Shown in pieces: positions 17,655-27,000 of a stretch of 64,000 bases of DNA. Both the position numbers and the translations under genes were made by a program. A model generated the notes under the pieces. It saw only the letters and a program-made list of their open reading frames with translations, was not told where the DNA came from and did no database searches. The DNA lies in contig NZ_CP095376.1 of NCBI RefSeq assembly GCF_023008405.1, positions 6,552,501-6,616,500 of the forward strand, read 5' to 3'. This DNA comes from Amycolatopsis sp. FBCC-B4732. Its GTDB lineage: Bacteria > Actinomycetota > Actinomycetes > Mycobacteriales > Pseudonocardiaceae. Numbering within the stretch: position 1 is the stretch's first letter; the number at the start of each line of letters is the position of its first letter.

Positions 17655-19148
17655 TTACGGCAGGCCCGCGAGCCCGGCCGAGACCGTGTTGGCGAACGCG
17701 TAGCCGTTCGTCGCGTCCCAGTTGATCGACCACGTCATCGCGCCGCGGATCGCCGGGTAGGTCGCCGACGGCTTGAACGAGCCGCACGACGTGCCCTTGG
17801 CCAGGCAGTTCAGCGCCGAGACCGTGTTGGCCGGTGCCTGGTAGCCGCCGCCCGCCGCCTGCGACGACGCCGGCAGCCCGAGCCCGACCTGGTCGGCGCG
17901 CAGGCCGCCCTGCAGCTGGATGCAGGCCAGCGCGGTCAGGAAGTCGACCGTGCCCTGGGAGTAGACGTTGCCGTTGCAGCCCAGCATCGAGCCGGAGTTG
18001 TAGTACTGCATGTTGACGATCGTGAGGATGTCCTTGATGTTCAGCGCGAGCTGGAAGTAGCCGCCCTGCGTGGACTGCATGTCGATCGTCTGCGGCGCCA
18101 TCGTGATGACCTTGCCGCCGCCGTTGTGGATGCTGCGCAGCGCCTGGCCCATGTAGGTGGCGTTGATGCCGTTCTCGAGGTCGATGTCGACGCCGTCGAA
18201 GCCGTAGTTCGAGATCAGCGACTTGATGCTGTTGGCGAAGTTGTTCGCCGAGGTCGAGTCGCTGACGCTGATCGTGCCGTTCTGGCCACCGACGCTGATG
18301 ATGACCTTCTGGCCGCGCGCCTGGACCGTCTTGACGTCCGCCTTGAACTGCGCGTCGGTGTAGCCGCCGAGCTGCGAAGACAGACCGGAGTCGAGCGTGA
18401 AGCTCACCGCGCCCGGCGAGCCGGTGGCGTCGGCGAACGACACGGCGATGATGTTGTACTTCGTCGGGACGTCCGCCAGCTTCAGCGCCTTCGCGCCGTT
18501 GTAGAAGTTCTGCCAGTAGCCGGTGAGGACGTGCTTCGGCAGGTCACCCTGGGTCGGCGGCGGCGTGGTCGTCGTCGGCGGGGTGGTCGTGGTGGGCGGG
18601 GTCGTCGGCGTCGTCGGCGTCGTCGGCGTCGTGGGGGTGGTCGGGGTCGTCGGCGGCGGGGTGCCCGGGCCGTCGAGGTTGACGTCGTCGGCGTAGTAGG
18701 TCGGCTGGCCGTACCAGCCGTGCAGGTACACCGTCAGCGACGTGCTCGAGCCGGTCGTGAAGTTCAGCGACAGCTGCTGGTAGCCGCTGGTGCCCGGCGT
18801 CCACGTGCTGGTCGTCGCCGACCCGGAAACGCCGAGGTAGACGTAGCTGCCCTGGACCCAGGCCGACAGCTTGTACGCGGTGTTCGCCGAGACGGTGAGC
18901 GTCTGCGAGCACTGCGCGTTGTCCGACGACGACGGCGACGCGCTCAGCGCGCGGCTCCCGCTGTGCACCGGGGTGCTCACCGCGGTCGGCGCGGTGGTGC
19001 AGGTCCAGCCCGAAGTACCGGCTTCGAAGCCGGGGTTGGCCAGGATGTTCGCCGCCGAAGCACTGCCGGCGAGCACGAACGTCACGCCGAGACTCAGCGT
19101 GACCACGGAAAGTAACGAAAGCAGAGCGATGCGAACCTTGGGGACCAC
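17655..19148 (-). CDS. Secreted GH18 chitinase with N-terminal carbohydrate-binding module
   Basis: This 497-residue exported endo-chitinase has a signal peptide at residues 1-33 (cleavage near SASAA-N). Residues ~34-160 form a CBM4/9-like jelly-roll module (ILANPGFEAGTSGWT). A Pro-Thr linker spans ~161-198, and the GH18 catalytic barrel spans ~203-497. The catalytic motif DGVDIDLE is at residues 318-325 with Glu325 as acid. It cleaves chitin outside the cell. GGAGG stands before the GTG start. A DasR-type site and a perfect inverted repeat lie upstream, so control by N-acetylglucosamine is likely. Confidence 0.95.
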   Translation of the reverse strand: MVPKVRIALLSLLSVVTLSLGVTFVLAGSASAANILANPGFEAGTSGWTCTTAPTAVSTPVHSGSRALSASPSSSDNAQCSQTLTVSANTAYKLSAWVQGSYVYLGVSGSATTSTWTPGTSGYQQLSLNFTTGSSTSLTVYLHGWYGQPTYYADDVNLDGPGTPPPTTPTTPTTPTTPTTPTTPPTTTTPPTTTTPPPTQGDLPKHVLTGYWQNFYNGAKALKLADVPTKYNIIAVSFADATGSPGAVSFTLDSGLSSQLGGYTDAQFKADVKTVQARGQKVIISVGGQNGTISVSDSTSANNFANSIKSLISNYGFDGVDIDLENGINATYMGQALRSIHNGGGKVITMAPQTIDMQSTQGGYFQLALNIKDILTIVNMQYYNSGSMLGCNGNVYSQGTVDFLTALACIQLQGGLRADQVGLGLPASSQAAGGGYQAPANTVSALNCLAKGTSCGSFKPSATYPAIRGAMTWSINWDATNGYAFANTVSAGLAGLP

Positions 19149-19161
19149 GGAAGACCTCCGC

Positions 19162-19183
19162 TGTGGTGAGGCAGGTCACCACA
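19162..19183. promoter_or_regulatory. Perfect inverted repeat upstream of the chitinase
   Basis: Arms TGTGGTGA and TCACCACA are separated by six bases and lie 14 bases before the chitinase start, next to the dre site. This is a probable operator or part of the 5' leader. Confidence 0.5.
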
Positions 19184-19186
19184 AAA

Positions 19187-19198
19187 TGGACTAGACCA
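19187..19198 (-). promoter_or_regulatory. DasR-responsive element (dre) of the chitinase promoter
   Basis: On the chitinase strand this reads TGGTCTAGTCCA. It matches the dre core TGGTCTAGACCA known from Streptomyces with one mismatch. DasR is a GntR repressor released by glucosamine-6-phosphate. The site is 39 bases upstream of the start codon, as expected for repression. No dasR gene is in the window. Confidence 0.7.
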
Positions 19199-19290
19199 AT
19201 CTGATTGTCAAGGAGCCCCATCCGAAAGTCGGGGCGGCGGAAACGGCAGAATGTGACGATCGAAGCCAGGCGAAGCGGGAGCGTGTTGGA

Positions 19291-21684
19291 GTGAGCGTGT
19301 CGGTCGAGCAGAAGATCGCCGAAGAACTGGGCGTGCGCGAAGGACAGGTCAAGGCCGCCGTCGACCTGCTCGACGGCGGGTCGACCGTGCCCTTCATCGC
19401 GCGCTACCGCAAGGAAGTCACCGGCATGCTCGACGACGCGCAGCTGCGCACGCTCGAAGAGCGCCTGCGCTACCTGCGGGAACTCGACGAGCGGCGGCTC
19501 GCCGTGCTCGAGTCCATCCGGAGCCAGGGCAAGCTGGACGAGGCCCTCGAGGCCTCGATCCTCGCCGCGGACACGAAGTCGCGGCTGGAGGACATCTACC
19601 TCCCGTACAAGCCGAAGCGCCGCACGAAGGCCATGATCGCGCGCGAAGCGGGTCTCGAGCCGCTGGCCGACGGCCTGCTGAGCGACCCGGCGACCGACCC
19701 GCAGGCCGCGGCCGCGGTGTTCGTCGACGCCGACAAGGGCGTCGCGGACGCGCAGGCCGCCCTCGACGGCGCCCGCGCGATCCTCGTCGAGCGCTTCGCC
19801 GAGGACGCCGACCTGATCGGCGAACTGCGCGAGAAGATGTGGGGCCAGGGCCACCTCGTCGCCAAGGTCCGCGCGGGCAAGGAGGAGGACGGCGCCAAGT
19901 TCTCCGACTACTTCGACTTCTCCGAGCCCTACACCAAGCTCCCCTCGCACCGGATCCTCGCGATGCTGCGCGGCGAGAAGGAGGAGGTCCTCGACCTCAC
20001 CATGTCGCCGGACGAGCCGACCGACGAGCCGCAGGTCGGGCCGACCGACTACGAGGCGCGGATCGCCGCGAAGTTCGGCATCTCGCAGCAGGGCCGCCCG
20101 GGCGACAAGTGGCTCGGCGACACCGTGCGCTGGGCGTGGCGCACCAAGATCCTCCTGCACCTGGGCATCGACCTGCGGATGCGGCTGCGCCAGGCGGCCG
20201 AGGACGACGCCGTGCGCGTGTTCGCGTCCAACCTGCGCGACCTGCTGCTCGCCGCGCCGGCCGGCACCCGCGCCACGATGGGCCTCGACCCGGGCTTCCG
20301 CACCGGCGTCAAGGTGGCCGTCGTGGACGCGACCGGCAAGGTCGTCGACACCCACGTCATCTACCCGCACCAGCCGGCGAACAAGTGGGACCAGTCGATC
20401 GCCGAGCTCGCGGCGCTGTGCGCGCGGCACAAGGTCGACCTGATCTCGATCGGCAACGGCACGGCGTCGCGCGAGACGGACAAGCTCGCGATCGAGCTGA
20501 TCAAGAAGCACCCCGAGCTGAAGCTGACGAAGGCGATCGTGTCCGAGGCGGGCGCGTCGGTGTATTCGGCGTCGGCGTTCGCTTCGGCCGAGCTGCCGAA
20601 CATGGACGTCTCGCTGCGCGGCGCGGTCTCGATCGCCCGGCGGCTGCAGGACCCGCTGGCCGAGCTGGTCAAGATCGACCCGAAGTCGATCGGCGTCGGG
20701 CAGTACCAGCACGACCTGTCCGAAGTTTCGCTGTCGCGCTCGCTGGACGCGGTGGTCGAGGACTGCGTGAACGCGGTCGGCGTGGACGTGAACACGGCTT
20801 CGGCGCCGCTGCTGACCCGCGTCTCGGGCATCACGACGGGGCTGGCGGAGAACATCGTTTCGCACCGCGACACGAACGGGCCGTTCCGCTCGCGGACGGC
20901 GCTGAAGGAGGTCGCGCGCCTCGGCCCGAAGGCGTTCGAGCAGTGCGCGGGCTTCCTGCGCATCCCGGACGGCGACGACCCGCTCGACTCGTCGTCGGTG
21001 CACCCGGAGGCGTACCCGGTGGTCCGGCGGATCCTGTCGACGACCGGCACGGACCTGCGCTCGCTGATCGGCAACACGCGGACGCTGTCGTCGTTGAAGC
21101 CGGCGGACTTCGTCGACGACACGTTCGGCCTCCCGACGGTGACGGACATCCTCGCCGAGCTGGACAAGCCGGGCCGCGACCCGCGCCCGGCGTTCAAGAC
21201 GGCGACGTTCGCGGAGGGGGTCGACAAGATCGGCGACCTCAAGCCGGGCATGCGGCTGGAGGGTGTGGTGACGAACGTGGCGGCGTTCGGCGCGTTCATC
21301 GACGTCGGCGTGCACCAGGACGGCCTGGCGCACGTTTCGGCGCTGTCGAAGAACTTCGTGAAGGATCCGCGCGAGGTCGTGAAGCCCGGCGACATCGTGA
21401 AGGTGAAGGTGCTGGACGTCGACGTGCCGCGCAAGCGCATCTCGCTGACGCTGCGCCTGGACGACGAGCCGGGCGCCCCGTCGGGCAATCGCGGCGGCGG
21501 AGGCGGCGGCCAGCGCGACCGCGGCCAGGGCGGCGGCGGCGGCGGTCAGCGCCGCGGCGGTTCCGGCTCGGGCGGCGGTCAGCGCGGCGGTGGCGGCGGT
21601 GGCGGCAGCCGGGGCGGGAACTCCGGAGGCGGCAGCGGCTCGATGGCGGATGCCCTCCGCCGGGCCGGGTTCGGCAACAAGTAG
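19291..21684 (+). CDS. tex: Tex-family RNA-binding transcription accessory protein
   Basis: This is a 797-residue cytosolic protein. Residues ~1-190 are the Tex N-terminal domain (VPFIARYRKEVTGMLDD), ~325-450 a YqgF/RNase H-like fold (MGLDPGFRTGVKVAVVD), ~490-560 helix-hairpin-helix (GLAENIVSHRDTNGPF), and ~648-724 an S1 RNA-binding domain (VVTNVAAFGAFIDVGVHQDG). The last ~73 residues are a Gly/Arg/Gln-rich tail made of GGGGGQR-like units that most Tex proteins lack; this suggests added RNA binding. It uses a GTG start. A long hairpin follows the stop. Confidence 0.96.
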   Translation: MSVSVEQKIAEELGVREGQVKAAVDLLDGGSTVPFIARYRKEVTGMLDDAQLRTLEERLRYLRELDERRLAVLESIRSQGKLDEALEASILAADTKSRLEDIYLPYKPKRRTKAMIAREAGLEPLADGLLSDPATDPQAAAAVFVDADKGVADAQAALDGARAILVERFAEDADLIGELREKMWGQGHLVAKVRAGKEEDGAKFSDYFDFSEPYTKLPSHRILAMLRGEKEEVLDLTMSPDEPTDEPQVGPTDYEARIAAKFGISQQGRPGDKWLGDTVRWAWRTKILLHLGIDLRMRLRQAAEDDAVRVFASNLRDLLLAAPAGTRATMGLDPGFRTGVKVAVVDATGKVVDTHVIYPHQPANKWDQSIAELAALCARHKVDLISIGNGTASRETDKLAIELIKKHPELKLTKAIVSEAGASVYSASAFASAELPNMDVSLRGAVSIARRLQDPLAELVKIDPKSIGVGQYQHDLSEVSLSRSLDAVVEDCVNAVGVDVNTASAPLLTRVSGITTGLAENIVSHRDTNGPFRSRTALKEVARLGPKAFEQCAGFLRIPDGDDPLDSSSVHPEAYPVVRRILSTTGTDLRSLIGNTRTLSSLKPADFVDDTFGLPTVTDILAELDKPGRDPRPAFKTATFAEGVDKIGDLKPGMRLEGVVTNVAAFGAFIDVGVHQDGLAHVSALSKNFVKDPREVVKPGDIVKVKVLDVDVPRKRISLTLRLDDEPGAPSGNRGGGGGGQRDRGQGGGGGGQRRGGSGSGGGQRGGGGGGGSRGGNSGGGSGSMADALRRAGFGNK

Positions 21685-21693
21685 CGCGAGGTT

Positions 21694-21742
21694 CGTGAAG
21701 GCCGTCTTGAGGAACTCGACGTTCCTCAAGACGGCCTTCACG
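21694..21742. terminator. Long perfect hairpin after tex
   Basis: Two 22-base perfect arms (21694-21715 and 21721-21742) with loop TCGAC begin nine bases after the tex stop. The ends are CGTGAAGG and CCTTCACG. It belongs to the same family as the hairpins at 31939 and 42777. Confidence 0.8.
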
Positions 21743-21898
21743 GCGTTTGGGGAGGGCAATCACCCGGTCGGCGCAACATTGGTGACGGAACGGATACGGT
21801 GGACCGGAGATCGTAACGCTGCGCGACAGCGGGCCGAACTATTCACCGTTCAGCCCCGCACGCCGGGGATTTTCCGCCCGAACCCGGGAGACGCCGCC

Positions 21899-22615
21899 AT
21901 GACCGCTCCGTACTCGCCGCCCCCGGCCGGCTACCCGTACCCGGCCCCGATGCCCGTCAAGAAGCCCGCGAAGTTCGCCGCGCTCGCGTGGACCGCGGTG
22001 ATCCTCGGCATCGTCGGGGTGGTCGGCTCGCCGGTCATCTTCCTCAACAACCTCACCGCCGTCGTCGCCGGCGTCGGGTTCGTGCTCGGCGTGATCGCCC
22101 TCTTCGGCAGCAAAAAGGTGCTCGCCGCCATCGGCGTCGTGCTCAGCGTCCTGGCGATCGTGTTCACCGTCATCGCGCAGAACGCCGCCGTCGAAGACCT
22201 GAAGGACAGGCTCGGGCTGCCCGCCACCGACGACAACGCGAGCGGCCAGACGTACTCGATCGGGCAGACCCACCGCGGCACCGACGTCGACATCACCATC
22301 GCCGACGCCAAGGCCTTCACGACCAGCGACGTCGCCGCGCCGAAGCAGAACGCGCCGGCCACCAGCTTCCAGGTCACCCTCGCGAACCACTCCGCCGAGC
22401 CGTGGTCGGCGGCCATGCTCATCATGCAGGCGACGGCCGGCAGCACCACCGCCGAGCAGGTCTACGACACGGACTTCGAGGGCTCCCCCAGCCAGGACAT
22501 CCTGCCCGGCAAGGAACTCACCTACCGCATCGCCTTCGTGGACGCCCCGGGCGACCTGACCATCCAGGTCGGTTCCGTCGGCGGGGACAAGGTGTACTTC
22601 GTCCACAAGCGCTGA
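21899..22615 (+). CDS. Membrane-anchored protein with DUF4352-like extracellular domain
   Basis: This 238-residue protein has a Pro/Tyr-rich N-terminus (residues 1-22) and two or three hydrophobic helices at ~27-46, 48-66 and 72-95. The C-terminal ~125 residues look like a secreted immunoglobulin-like domain (FQVTLANHSAEPWSAAMLIM), as in DUF4352 proteins. GGGAG precedes the ATG. It stands alone after tex and converges on the DUF1963 gene with a one-base gap. No function is known. Confidence 0.75.
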   Translation: MTAPYSPPPAGYPYPAPMPVKKPAKFAALAWTAVILGIVGVVGSPVIFLNNLTAVVAGVGFVLGVIALFGSKKVLAAIGVVLSVLAIVFTVIAQNAAVEDLKDRLGLPATDDNASGQTYSIGQTHRGTDVDITIADAKAFTTSDVAAPKQNAPATSFQVTLANHSAEPWSAAMLIMQATAGSTTAEQVYDTDFEGSPSQDILPGKELTYRIAFVDAPGDLTIQVGSVGGDKVYFVHKR

Positions 22616-22616
22616 G

Positions 22617-23483
22617 TCACCCGCACTGCAGGGTGCACCTCGCCCGGTCGAAGCGGCCCGCTTCGAGGTCGTCGGACCGGATGACCCAGTACAGCATTCC
22701 GGCGTCGCCCCAGATCATGTCCGCCTCGTCGTCGGTGTCGATCTGGGCGAGCAGCACCCACTGCGCTGCCTCCTCGGCCAGCCCGGGGTCCCGGTAGCCG
22801 CCGAGCACGTGCGCGGCGATCTCGTTCTCCACCGCGCCTTGGACGGGTGCGGCGAACCCGCCGACCTGGTGCTCCGGACCTCGTCCCCGGGCCTGCGCGG
22901 CCAGCTCGCCGAAGACCTCGGAGCCGACGAATTCCCCGGGGATCTGCACCTCCTCGGCCGCTTCGTCCAAGGTTTCCCCGCTCGCGGTCCTGGTCTGGTC
23001 CAGCAGGATGTGCTCCCGCTCCGGAGCCGTGGCCACGACCTCGCCGAACAGGTCCCGCGCCGGGTAGGGGTCAAGGCCATCGGGTGCTGCTCGCTCGGCG
23101 GACGGCCCGCCCGCCGGCACGAAGACCACGCGGGCGGCATCGACGTCTTCGAGCACCGGGATGTCGTCGGAGCCGCGGCGATCGGCGTCGAAGTAGAAGA
23201 ACAGCAGCGTGCCCGCCGCCGGCAGCGGAATGCTCAGGGACTCCCGCGGCAGCGCGGCGCAGTCCACCGATGCCAGGAAGTCGAGCGGCCCGCGCCCCGG
23301 CCACTCGGGCCACTGCGCGTCCGCGGGCAGCACCGGAGCCCCGCCGAGCCGGCCCACGCGGGCGCCTTCGCCGTCGGTCACCAGGCGGATGCCCGGCCGG
23401 AACAGCCCCGTCCACGCGGCGGCCAGTTCGGCGGGCAGGTGTTCGCGGGCCAGGGCGCTGAGTCGATCTCTCCAAGACGTCAC
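22617..23483 (-). CDS. YwqG-family (DUF1963) protein
   Basis: This 288-residue soluble protein has the YwqG/DUF1963 pattern: RVGRLGGAPVLPADAQWPEW, then PLDFLASVDCAALP, AGTLLFFYFDAD and a C-terminal WVLLAQIDTDDEADMIWGDA. The family is of unknown biochemical function. The start is GTG at 23483 without a clear ribosome site. The gene for a small membrane protein lies 36 bases upstream on the same strand and may form an operon with it. Confidence 0.8.
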   Translation of the reverse strand: MTSWRDRLSALAREHLPAELAAAWTGLFRPGIRLVTDGEGARVGRLGGAPVLPADAQWPEWPGRGPLDFLASVDCAALPRESLSIPLPAAGTLLFFYFDADRRGSDDIPVLEDVDAARVVFVPAGGPSAERAAPDGLDPYPARDLFGEVVATAPEREHILLDQTRTASGETLDEAAEEVQIPGEFVGSEVFGELAAQARGRGPEHQVGGFAAPVQGAVENEIAAHVLGGYRDPGLAEEAAQWVLLAQIDTDDEADMIWGDAGMLYWVIRSDDLEAGRFDRARCTLQCG

Positions 23484-23519
23484 GGGAGGATCTTGGCAGG
23501 GGGCACCGACAAAAACGGC

Positions 23520-23933
23520 TCAGCGGAGCGCGAAGAGCCCGATCGCGAACAACGCCACCGGAACGACGGCCGCGGCCGAGCTGATCACCCCGGTCCCGTT
23601 GCGCCAGCCGGCCGGCGAGTCGTCCAGCACCAGCCGCCGGACCAGTGCCGCCTCGATCACCGCCAGCAGCAGGAAACCGAAGCCGACGCTGAAGATCGCC
23701 GCCGCACCGACGAACAGCAGCCCCGATGTCGACGCCGCCCCGAGCGGCGCCGCGACCTCCCACCGGACCACGCCGGCGGCCGCCGCGAGCAACGCCAGCA
23801 ACAGCACGAAGGCGACCAGGAAACCGATCCGCGCGGTGGACTGGTGCTGGCCGCGCGAGAACCACCAGAGTCCGGCGTCGAGCGCCACGACGAGCACAGC
23901 GAGCACCACGAAGCCCGGGCGGAGTGTTTTCAC
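23520..23933 (-). CDS. Small integral membrane protein
   Basis: This 137-residue protein has four predicted membrane helices (about residues 7-25, 35-56, 68-92 and 112-135) and short loops. No motif is recognised. It may be cotranscribed with the downstream DUF1963 gene and is divergent from the NACHT gene, with an 88-base gap that must contain both promoters. Confidence 0.65.
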   Translation of the reverse strand: MKTLRPGFVVLAVLVVALDAGLWWFSRGQHQSTARIGFLVAFVLLLALLAAAAGVVRWEVAAPLGAASTSGLLFVGAAAIFSVGFGFLLLAVIEAALVRRLVLDDSPAGWRNGTGVISSAAAVVPVALFAIGLFALR

Positions 23934-24021
23934 CTGATCACTTTAGCCAGACTGTTGCAAGAAGCCTGGCTGCGGCGACTCAGGAGGACGTCACGTCCCC
24001 GACCCGAGGCAGGCCGCCCCC

Positions 24022-27000
24022 ATGCCGGTATCGCCACGACGGCGCCGCGTGCTCTTCCGGCTGACCGTCGCCGCCGCTGTCGCCATCACCGGCGTCGTGG
24101 CCTTCGTGCTCCTGACGAACTCGCTGGAGAACAACGACGCGTACAGCAGCATCGCCGGGATCCTGCTCAGCCTCGTCACGACGTTCGTCACGCTCGCGCT
24201 TGTGCTTCGGCGCCCCGAACCACCGCTGCAGGTCGACGCGGCGGCCAGTGACCTCGTCGATCGGCTGCGCACGCAGTGGGACCAGGAGATCCGGCACCGG
24301 CGCGAACGCTTCGGCGACGCGAGGACGATCCCGCTGACCTGGGCGGAAGCGCCCGCACTGACCGCGGATCCCGCATCGGTGTTCGGCAGTGCCACCCCGG
24401 TCGGCGAGGTGCGGCTGAAACTGAGCGGCCGGCTGGACGACAACCCGGACAAAGCCGGGAAGCAACTCGCGGAAGCCTTCGAGGAGATCACCAGCAAACG
24501 ACTCGTCGTGCTCGGCGAACCCGGTTCGGGCAAGACGTTCCTCGGCATCACGCTGACCACCGGCCTGCTGCGCGCGTGGACGCCGGGCAAGCCGGTGCCG
24601 GTGTTCCTCTCGCTGTCGTCGTGGGACCCGGTCACCGAACCCCTCGATTCCTGGCTGGTGCAAGAGCTGTCGACCCACTACGGCGGCGAGGAGCGGACGC
24701 CCCGCGCCCTGCTGGCCCACCCGAGGCTCCTCCCGGTGCTCGACGGCCTGGACGAACTTCCCGAACATCTGCGGCGCAGCGCGATCGGCCGGATCAACGA
24801 CCTGCTGGTGGGTGACCAGCCGCTGATCCTGACCTGCCGATCGGCCGAGTACACCGACGAAATCACCGGCGGCGCCCCGAAACTCCTGCGGGCCCCCGTC
24901 GTCGAGATCCGGCCGGTCAGCCGCGCGGACATCGAGGCCCAGCTGGACCAGGACCCAGCTTGGAAAGCGGCGGTGAACCACGTCCGGCAGGCGAAGACCA
25001 GCCCGTTCGTGACAGCGCTCGGCACCCCGCTGATGCTGTCGCTGTTCAAGTCGGCGTACGCGGGCCGCGACCCGGCGGAACTGTTCGACCAGACCCGGTT
25101 CGACACCCGGCACGCGGTGGAGGACCACCTGATCGACACGATGATCAAAACGGCGTACACCGAGGAGGCCACCAATTCACGGCGGCATCGCTGGACCGCC
25201 GACGAGGCCTGGCAGTGGCTCAGTTACTTGGCGAACTACCTGCACAAGCACGGTGAGCGCGATCTGAACTGGTGGCAGCTCGCGTCCCGGACGCTCTCGC
25301 CGTGGGCCGCCGTGGCGGTGGGTTTACCCGTCGGCTTCGCCGCGGTGGTGGTGACCGAAGTGCTCGACGACACCGTCCTGGACTTCTGGTCCACACGCGG
25401 ACTCGTCGAGGAGATCCTCAGCTCCCCTTCCCTGCCCGGCACGATATTCGGGAGCGTGGTGGCCGCCCTCTGGCTGGCCGGCGCCCGTCAGACCACGGTG
25501 CGACGCGGCCGGGTACCCGAGCGCGACCGCAGGCGGCCGGGCCTGGCAGCGCTCACGGGGGCAGCTTTGGTCTTCCTACCCGGTTTCCTACTCTGGTTGA
25601 CGTGGACCAACACGCGAACCGCGTCGGACACCACGGAATCGACCGCACTCCTCGGTGCCCTGCTCGCGCTATCCCTTGTGGCGAGTGCCGCCGTGGGCTG
25701 GCCCGAGCTGCCGACTCGAAAGCTGCGGCGCTCCGCGCCGCCGGATCCGACGGCCCTGTTCCGCCGGGAACGCCGGTCGGCATTGCTTTCCGCCGGGGCC
25801 ACAGCGCTGATCGTCGCGACATCCGCCGTGCTGACCACCACCATCGCCGCGGCGCTCGGCGGGCACCTCGGGCAACGCATCGCGCTGCTTCTGAGCCAGC
25901 CCGCGATCGTCCGCCTGCACCTTCCCCCGGTCGAGACCCACGTGCCGTGGACGCTGGGCTGGAACGGCCTGCCGTCGCTGATCGTCATCAGCGTCCTGCT
26001 GGGCGCGCTGTTCGCCCTCGGGATTCTGACGATCCGCGCGTGGCCCCGGTTCGCCGTAGCCCGACTCCGGCTCGCGGTGCGCGGCGAGCTGCCGTGGCAG
26101 TTGATGGAATTCCTGGCCGACGCGCGTGACCGCGGGCTGCTCCGTGTCGCGGGCAGCTCGTACCAGTTCTGGCACGTGCGGCTGCAGGAGCGGCTGGTCG
26201 CCGTCCCGCACCAGCCCGAGCCCACGAATTCCCGGCGCTGGAACCACCTGCCCGCGCTGATGACGGTGGTCCTCGCGGCTTCAGCCGTCTTGGCGATCGT
26301 CTCGGTGGAACCGAACGACTGCCGGCACGTGGGGATCGGACAGGTCGACGACCGCGCACAACGGGTCGTGATCGGCGACATCTCCGGGTGCTACATCACA
26401 CTGACCGCCGAAGACTGGACGGACCTCGATGTCGGCCCCGCCGACCGCGACGCCCTCACCGAACTTAAGACAGCGAAATCAGGTTCGGTGCAGACCGTGA
26501 TGGTCGTGGGTGAGCTGGACCGTGTCCAAGCACCAGAGTGGAGTCAGATCCTGGCCGGGCTGAGCAAGGCGAACGAAGCCGATGACAACGAACTCATCGT
26601 GAGGCTCGTGCAGAAGGACATCGGTGATCTGAGGGCCGTCGACGCGAACAGGCTGACGTTCGAATACTTCCGTTCGGGGTCGGCTGGTGCACCTCGCCTC
26701 ACCGTACTTGACCTGGACGGCGGGAAGTCGGAACTCAACGACTACGGCAGCCAGGCGATCATCGCCAACACCGATCTGGATTTCCGCGCGTTGACCGACG
26801 CCTACCGTGAGGCATTGGTCGCCTACGCGATCACGTATGCGAGCGCCGGCTCTACCCCGCCTGTCATCGCCGACGGGCTCGACGACCAGGAATGCGCCAC
26901 GATCGGCCGGTTCCGTGCCACCGACCGGGTTTTCACGTTCGACTTGAGGAGAATCGCCCCCACTGTTCAGCTCCTGAACCGGCTCTCTCAATGCGGCGGT

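Noticed and set aside
18540..18665. Short tandem DNA repeat (GTCGGCGTC-like units)
   Set aside because: It encodes the Pro-Thr linker of the chitinase; the DNA periodicity is explained by the protein.
21480..21660. GGCGGC-rich repeat as a possible CRISPR or minisatellite
   Set aside because: It codes for the Gly-rich tail of Tex, and there are no regular spacers.
18544..21759. Very long open frame opposite the tex gene
   Set aside because: It is rich in Arg/Ala/Val with no motifs, lies opposite Tex and the chitinase N-terminus, and follows from the codon bias of high-GC genes.
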